Assembly: GCA_946478975.1 (NCBI GenBank)
Contig: CAMLEO010000266.1
Coordinates: 1 to 10,084, forward strand
From: an uncultured Steroidobacter sp.
GTDB lineage: Bacteria; Pseudomonadota; Gammaproteobacteria; Steroidobacterales; Steroidobacteraceae
Direction: 5' to 3'
DNA: 10,084 bases
Of this stretch, positions 6,173 to 10,084 are shown piece by piece. Numbering within the stretch: the first letter of the stretch is position 1; each line of letters starts with the position of its first letter. Below the pieces are notes generated by a model. The model was not told the origin of the DNA, did not search any database, and saw nothing but the letters and a program-made list of their open reading frames with translations. Position numbers and translations under genes: made by a program.

Positions 6173-8371
6173 ATGAGTGCCATTGAAAAAGATCCAGCGA
6201 TGCAAACGCAGCTGCAGGCGACCCGTCGTGAAGTTCTGCAAGCCGCCGGTGTGCTCACCGTGGCCATGTGGCTGCCGAACGGTGCCGCGCAGGCGAATGA
6301 TGTCGATGTGAAAAACGTCGGCACGTTGGCGCCGAACGCGTTCGTGCGCATCGATAAAGAAGGCATCGTCACCGTCGTTTCCAAGCACGTCGAGATGGGG
6401 CAGGGCGCGTACACCGGCCTCGCCACCATCGTTGCCGAAGAGCTCGATGCCGATTGGAACCAGGTGCGCGTGGTCGGCTCGCCGGCGAATGCCAAGCTTT
6501 ACGGCAATCTGGCGTGGGGCGGCACGGTTCAAGGTACGGGCGGCAGCACGGCGATTGCGAATTCGTACGATCAGTTGAAAGTGGCCGGTGCCACAGCGCG
6601 CGCCATGCTCGTGACCGCAGCTGCGAATCGCTGGAAAGTGCCGGCGAACGAAATCACTGTTTCTAACGGCGTGCTCCAGCACAAGTCCGGCAAGTCGGCT
6701 CGCTTCGGCGAATTGGTGGAAGATGCGGCAAAGCTGCCGGTGCCGGCCGATGTGAAGCCGAAAGATCCCTCGACGTACAACCGCATTGGCAAGAGCGCGG
6801 CTCGTGTCGACAGCCGCGACAAGTCGACTGGCAAAGCAACCTTCACGCAGGACATCAAGCTGCCCGGCATGTTGACTGCCGTGGTTGCGCATCCGCCGCG
6901 CTTCGGTGCCAAGGTGAAGAGCTTCGATGCCACGAAGGCCAAAGAGATCAAGGGCGTGAAGTCCGTGGTTGCGTTCGAGACGCCAGCGCGTGCGGGCGTC
7001 GCCGTGCTCGCAACCGATTTCTGGGCGGCGAAAAAGGGCCGCGATGCTTTGAATATCCAATGGGACGATTCGACCGCTTTCAAGCAGAGCTCGGAAGATC
7101 TGCTCAAGGAATATCGCGAGCTGGCGCGCAAGCCCGGCGAGGTCGCGAAGGAAGAAGGCGATGTCGAGAAGGCGTTCGCGTCGGCCGCGCGCACCTTCGA
7201 AGCGACTTATGAATTTCCGTATCTCGCGCACGCGACCATGGAGCCGATGAACTGCGTCGCGCAGATCGGCAAGGACAGCTGCGAGATCTGGAACGGCGAG
7301 CAGTTCCACACCGTCGATCAGATGATGGTCGCGAAGCTGCTGGGCCTGCCGCCTGCGAGCGTGAAGATCAATCAGATCTACGCCGGTGGCAGCTTCGGCC
7401 GTCGTGCGAATCCGCTGGCCGATTACGTGGTCGAGACAGTTGCCATCGCGAAGGCGGCGGGCAGCACCGATCCGGTGAAGCTGGTGTGGACGCGTGAAGA
7501 CGACATGCGCGCCGGCTACTACCGGCCGATGTATGTTCATTGGATGAAGGCGGGCGTCGATGCGCAAGGCAAGATCGTGGCCTGGCAGCATCGCATCGTT
7601 GGCCAGGCGATCCTCGCCGGCACGCCGTTCGACAGCAAGACGCCGATCGATCCCACCACCGTAGAGGGGGCGCAGAACCTGCCGTATCACATTCCTAACT
7701 TCAAGGTGGAAGTGCATACGACCAAGCCGCAGGTGCCGGTGCTGTGGTGGCGCTCGGTCGGCTCGACGCACACGGCGTACGCCACCGAATGTTTCTTCGA
7801 CGACATCGCGCGCGAGACCAAGCAGGATCCGTACGAGATGCGTCGTCCGCTGCTGGAGAAACATCCGCGTCACCTGGCGGTGCTCGACCTGGTGGCCGAG
7901 AAGTCGGGTTGGAAGAAACAACGACCCGCCGATGAAGTGTGGGGGCTGGCGCTGCATGAGTCGTTCAACACCGTCGTCGGCCAGGTGGCAAAGGTGCAGA
8001 AGACGGCGAACGGGCCGAAGCTGATGCACGTCGTGTGCACGGTCGACTGCGGCGTGGCGGTCAATCCGAACATCATCGCCATGCAGATGGAGTCCGGCAT
8101 CGGTTACGGCCTGTCGGCGATCCTGATGGGCGCGGTGACGTTCAAGGACGGGCAGGTCGAGCAAAGCAACTTCGACGATTACCCGGTGTTGCGCATCAAC
8201 CAGATGCCCTCGATCGAAACGCACATCGTGCCGTCGAAGGCCAAGCCCACCGGCGTCGGCGAGCCCGGCACCCCGGTGATCGGCCCCGCACTCGCGAATG
8301 CGCTGGTGCGCATCGACGGCAAGCCGGTTCGCTCGCTGCCGATGTCATCGCAGGGCGTGACCCTGGTTTAG
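6173..8371 (+). CDS. Molybdopterin-binding subunit of IorB-type aldehyde/isoquinoline oxidoreductase
   Basis: This 732-residue protein starts with a Tat signal: TRREVLQAAG at 17-26, a hydrophobic stretch, and a probable cleavage after AQA near residue 41. Periplasmic location is therefore likely. Molybdopterin-binding motifs follow: HVEMGQGAYTGLA (72-84), GTVQGTGGST, YAGGSFGRRANPLADYVVE and RSVGSTHTAYATE. The catalytic Glu of the family is seen in GVGEPGTP (about residue 697). With the [2Fe-2S] subunit it hydroxylates aldehydes or N-heterocycles using water and passes electrons to a respiratory carrier. IorB itself oxidises isoquinoline, but most relatives act on aldehydes, and the substrate is unknown here. 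The ATG has GAGGAG 7 nt upstream. A longer upstream reading in this frame runs antiphase through the small-subunit gene and is not real. No cytochrome c subunit or XdhC-like maturase gene is adjacent on the downstream side. Confidence 0.9.
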   Translation: MSAIEKDPAMQTQLQATRREVLQAAGVLTVAMWLPNGAAQANDVDVKNVGTLAPNAFVRIDKEGIVTVVSKHVEMGQGAYTGLATIVAEELDADWNQVRVVGSPANAKLYGNLAWGGTVQGTGGSTAIANSYDQLKVAGATARAMLVTAAANRWKVPANEITVSNGVLQHKSGKSARFGELVEDAAKLPVPADVKPKDPSTYNRIGKSAARVDSRDKSTGKATFTQDIKLPGMLTAVVAHPPRFGAKVKSFDATKAKEIKGVKSVVAFETPARAGVAVLATDFWAAKKGRDALNIQWDDSTAFKQSSEDLLKEYRELARKPGEVAKEEGDVEKAFASAARTFEATYEFPYLAHATMEPMNCVAQIGKDSCEIWNGEQFHTVDQMMVAKLLGLPPASVKINQIYAGGSFGRRANPLADYVVETVAIAKAAGSTDPVKLVWTREDDMRAGYYRPMYVHWMKAGVDAQGKIVAWQHRIVGQAILAGTPFDSKTPIDPTTVEGAQNLPYHIPNFKVEVHTTKPQVPVLWWRSVGSTHTAYATECFFDDIARETKQDPYEMRRPLLEKHPRHLAVLDLVAEKSGWKKQRPADEVWGLALHESFNTVVGQVAKVQKTANGPKLMHVVCTVDCGVAVNPNIIAMQMESGIGYGLSAILMGAVTFKDGQVEQSNFDDYPVLRINQMPSIETHIVPSKAKPTGVGEPGTPVIGPALANALVRIDGKPVRSLPMSSQGVTLV

Positions 8372-8380
8372 TCGCACTGT

Positions 8381-8415
8381 CAAAGGCCCCTCCCGGTCGT
8401 CGGGAGGGGCCTTTG
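8381..8415 (+). terminator. Strong intrinsic terminator after the molybdoenzyme operon
   Basis: A perfect 15-bp stem (8381-8395 with 8401-8415) encloses a 5-nt loop, starting 10 nt after the stop codon. The flanks of the stem supply AAA and TTT, followed by a T-containing stretch (CCATTTCT). It separates the molybdoenzyme operon from the oxidoreductase gene downstream. Confidence 0.85.
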
Positions 8416-8476
8416 CCATTTCTGGGCTCGTCGGCGGCGAGTAAGGTACCCTGGGCGTCTTGGCCACGAGGCGACT

Positions 8477-9568
8477 ATGACTTTGACGACACTGTTCGAT
8501 CCCCTGCCGCTCGCGCACGGGCCGGCGATGAAGAATCGCTTCATGCTGGCGCCGCTGACCAACTTACAGAGTCACCCTGACGGGCGACTGTCGGACGCCG
8601 AATATCATTGGCTGACGATGCGTGCGAGAGGCGGCTTTGCGCTGACTTCGACGTGCGCGGCTCACGTGCAAGCGGTGGGGCAGGGATTCCCAGGGCAGCT
8701 GGGCGTGTTCGGCGACCAGCATCTGGAAGGGCTCACGCGCCTGGCGGCCGGCATCAAAGCGCATGGGTCGCTCGCCTCGGTTCAGCTGCATCACGCTGGC
8801 AATCGCTCGCCGAAAACATTGGTCGGCGTGCCAGTGTGTCCCTCCGATCATGAGAAGAGCGGCGCACGCGCACTGTCGCTCGCCGAGGTGGAACAACTGC
8901 GCGATGACTTCATCGCCGCCGCGAAGCGTGCCGAACGAGCGGGGTTCGACGGCGTTGAGATCCACGGCGCGCATGGATACATCCTCGCGCAGTTCCTGTC
9001 TCCCGAAATCAACAAGCGCACCGATCGCTATGGCGGCAGCCTCGAAAATCGAGCACGCATCGTGTTCGAAATCATCGATGGCATCCGCGCCCAGTGCCGA
9101 TCGGACTTTCAGCTCGGCCTGCGGCTGTCGCCCGAGCGCTTCGGCCTGAGGTTGCTGGAGATCCGCGAAGTCGCCGCAGAAATTCTGCGCCAGGCCAGGA
9201 TCGATTATCTGGATATGTCGCTGTGGGACGTAACGGCGGAGCCGGCTGACGACGCGCTCAAGGGTCGCACGCTCATGAGTTATTTCACCGATCTGCCTCG
9301 CGGCCAGGTGCGCCTCGGCGCGGCCGGCAAAGTGATGACTGCCGCGACCGCTCGTGGCGTCTTGGAAGGCGGCTGCGATTTCGTCATCGTCGGTCGCGGC
9401 GCAATCCTGTGTCACGATTTTCCCGAGCGCGTGCGACGGGATCCGAACTATCAATCGCCGCCGTTGCCGGTCACGGAACAGCACTTGCGAGAGCAGGGGC
9501 TGAGCGATCCCTTCATTGGATACTTCCGTAGCAATTGGCCCGGCTTCGTGGCGGAGAACGTGGCATGA
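8477..9568 (+). CDS. NADH:flavin oxidoreductase, Old Yellow Enzyme family
   Basis: This 363-residue FMN-dependent TIM-barrel protein shows the family motifs in order: KNRFMLAPLTN (19-29, flavin contact), VQLHHAGNRS (102-111), EIHGAHGYILAQFLSPEINK (161-180, with the active-site pair His163/His166), then RTDRYGGSLENR (181-192). Near the C-terminus is the phosphate-binding region (GGCDFVIVGRGA). Family reaction: NAD(P)H-dependent reduction of activated C=C bonds, nitro compounds or similar electrophiles in the cytosol. The specific substrate is not predictable. The C-terminal part is short, so this is a stand-alone OYE and not the longer 2,4-dienoyl-CoA reductase type. The ATG at 8477 has GAGG about 5 nt upstream. 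The last codons overlap the next gene (ATGA). Confidence 0.9.
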   Translation: MTLTTLFDPLPLAHGPAMKNRFMLAPLTNLQSHPDGRLSDAEYHWLTMRARGGFALTSTCAAHVQAVGQGFPGQLGVFGDQHLEGLTRLAAGIKAHGSLASVQLHHAGNRSPKTLVGVPVCPSDHEKSGARALSLAEVEQLRDDFIAAAKRAERAGFDGVEIHGAHGYILAQFLSPEINKRTDRYGGSLENRARIVFEIIDGIRAQCRSDFQLGLRLSPERFGLRLLEIREVAAEILRQARIDYLDMSLWDVTAEPADDALKGRTLMSYFTDLPRGQVRLGAAGKVMTAATARGVLEGGCDFVIVGRGAILCHDFPERVRRDPNYQSPPLPVTEQHLREQGLSDPFIGYFRSNWPGFVAENVA

Positions 9569-10084
9569 GGATCGCGACTTACAACGTCAACAGCGTGCAC
9601 GCGCGGCTGCCCAGCCTCACGCGTTGGTTGCAAGAAACCGCGCCGGACGTCGTCTGCCTGCAAGAGCTCAAAACGCCGCAGGAAAAATTTCCGGAAGCGG
9701 CAATTCGCGAAGCCGGCTACGGCGTGATCTGGCACGGGCAGAAGAGTTACAACGGCGTCGCCATCCTCACCAAAGGCTGCGAGCCGGTCGAAACCCGCCG
9801 CGTACTGCCCGGCGATCCGGAAGATCTGCACAGCCGTTATATCGAAGCGACCGTGCACGGCATCACCGTCGGATGTTTGTATTTGCCCAACGGCAACCCC
9901 GCGCCGGGGCCAAAGTTCGATTACAAACTGCGCTGGCTGGAGCGCCTGATCGTGCACGCGGCCGAGCTGGTCGGCAGCTCAACACCGGTCGTGCTCACGG
10001 GCGACTACAACGTCATTCCCACCGAAAAGGATGTTTATAAACCCGAGCGCTGGGTGGACGACGCATTGTTTCGGGTCGAGACCC
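9565..10084 (+). CDS. xthA: Exodeoxyribonuclease III (3' end beyond window)
   Basis: The first 173 codons are visible. The N-terminus MRIATYNVNSVHARL, the metal ligand Glu34 in CLQELK, the HGQKSYNGVAILTKG block (57-71), Tyr106 in CLYLPNGNP, and Asp147/Asn149 in LTGDYNVIPTEKD are all characteristic of the ExoIII/AP-endonuclease family. The enzyme removes nucleotides 3' to 5' from duplex DNA and cuts at abasic sites during base excision repair. The catalytic His near the C-terminus is off the window. The start codon overlaps the preceding stop as ATGA, so translation is probably coupled to the oxidoreductase gene. No separate promoter is visible. Confidence 0.9.
   Translation, partial: MRIATYNVNSVHARLPSLTRWLQETAPDVVCLQELKTPQEKFPEAAIREAGYGVIWHGQKSYNGVAILTKGCEPVETRRVLPGDPEDLHSRYIEATVHGITVGCLYLPNGNPAPGPKFDYKLRWLERLIVHAAELVGSSTPVVLTGDYNVIPTEKDVYKPERWVDDALFRVET

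Noticed and set aside
6047..8224. 725-codon minus-strand frame opposite the molybdopterin subunit
   Set aside because: A typical antisense open frame in GC-rich coding DNA. It is His/Arg-rich and the plus strand encodes an unmistakable IorB-type protein.

Overview
The window looks like chromosomal DNA of a GC-rich proteobacterium. The lasso-type RiPP genes, isoquinoline-oxidoreductase-type molybdoenzyme, RAYT-type transposase and exonuclease III suggest a gammaproteobacterium of the Steroidobacter/Xanthomonadales kind. This placement rests on protein flavour only. I see no rRNA, tRNA, CRISPR array or phage module.

Left edge (1-886, minus strand): the start of a lasso-peptide-type RiPP operon. 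A 47-residue precursor (743-886) carries a proteobacterial lasso leader (DLGDATVETK). It is followed by a 13-bp hairpin with a T-tract (661-707), then by a B protein whose N-terminal RiPP-recognition (PqqD-like) region is fused to the B2 cysteine-protease domain. The window cuts the B gene, so its catalytic His/Asp and any cyclase gene lie outside. The precursor was not in the supplied gene candidates and is the most interesting item here. Its core, W-rich with Asp at position 10 from the expected cleavage site, does not fit a standard 7-9 residue ring.

Middle left (887-2470): a regulatory gap, a possible 67-residue plus-strand protein (1189-1392), a 10-bp GC palindrome, and a minus-strand REP-associated tyrosine transposase relative (1457-2470). 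The transposase has lost the first His of its HUH motif but keeps the catalytic Tyr.

Centre (2589-5563): a NUDT19-like Nudix hydrolase (minus) is divergent from a VanZ-domain membrane protein with a C-terminal beta-sandwich-like domain (plus). The VanZ gene abuts, stop to stop, a class III-like zinc alcohol dehydrogenase (minus).

Right (5703-8415): a two-gene operon encodes the [2Fe-2S] subunit and the Tat-exported molybdopterin subunit of a xanthine-dehydrogenase-family (IorAB-type) aldehyde or heterocycle oxidoreductase. It is divergent from the alcohol dehydrogenase and closes with a strong 15-bp terminator. Alcohol to aldehyde to acid oxidation is a reasonable but unproven theme for this pair.

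Right edge (8477-10084): an Old Yellow Enzyme-family flavin oxidoreductase is translationally coupled (ATGA overlap) to exodeoxyribonuclease III, which runs off the window.
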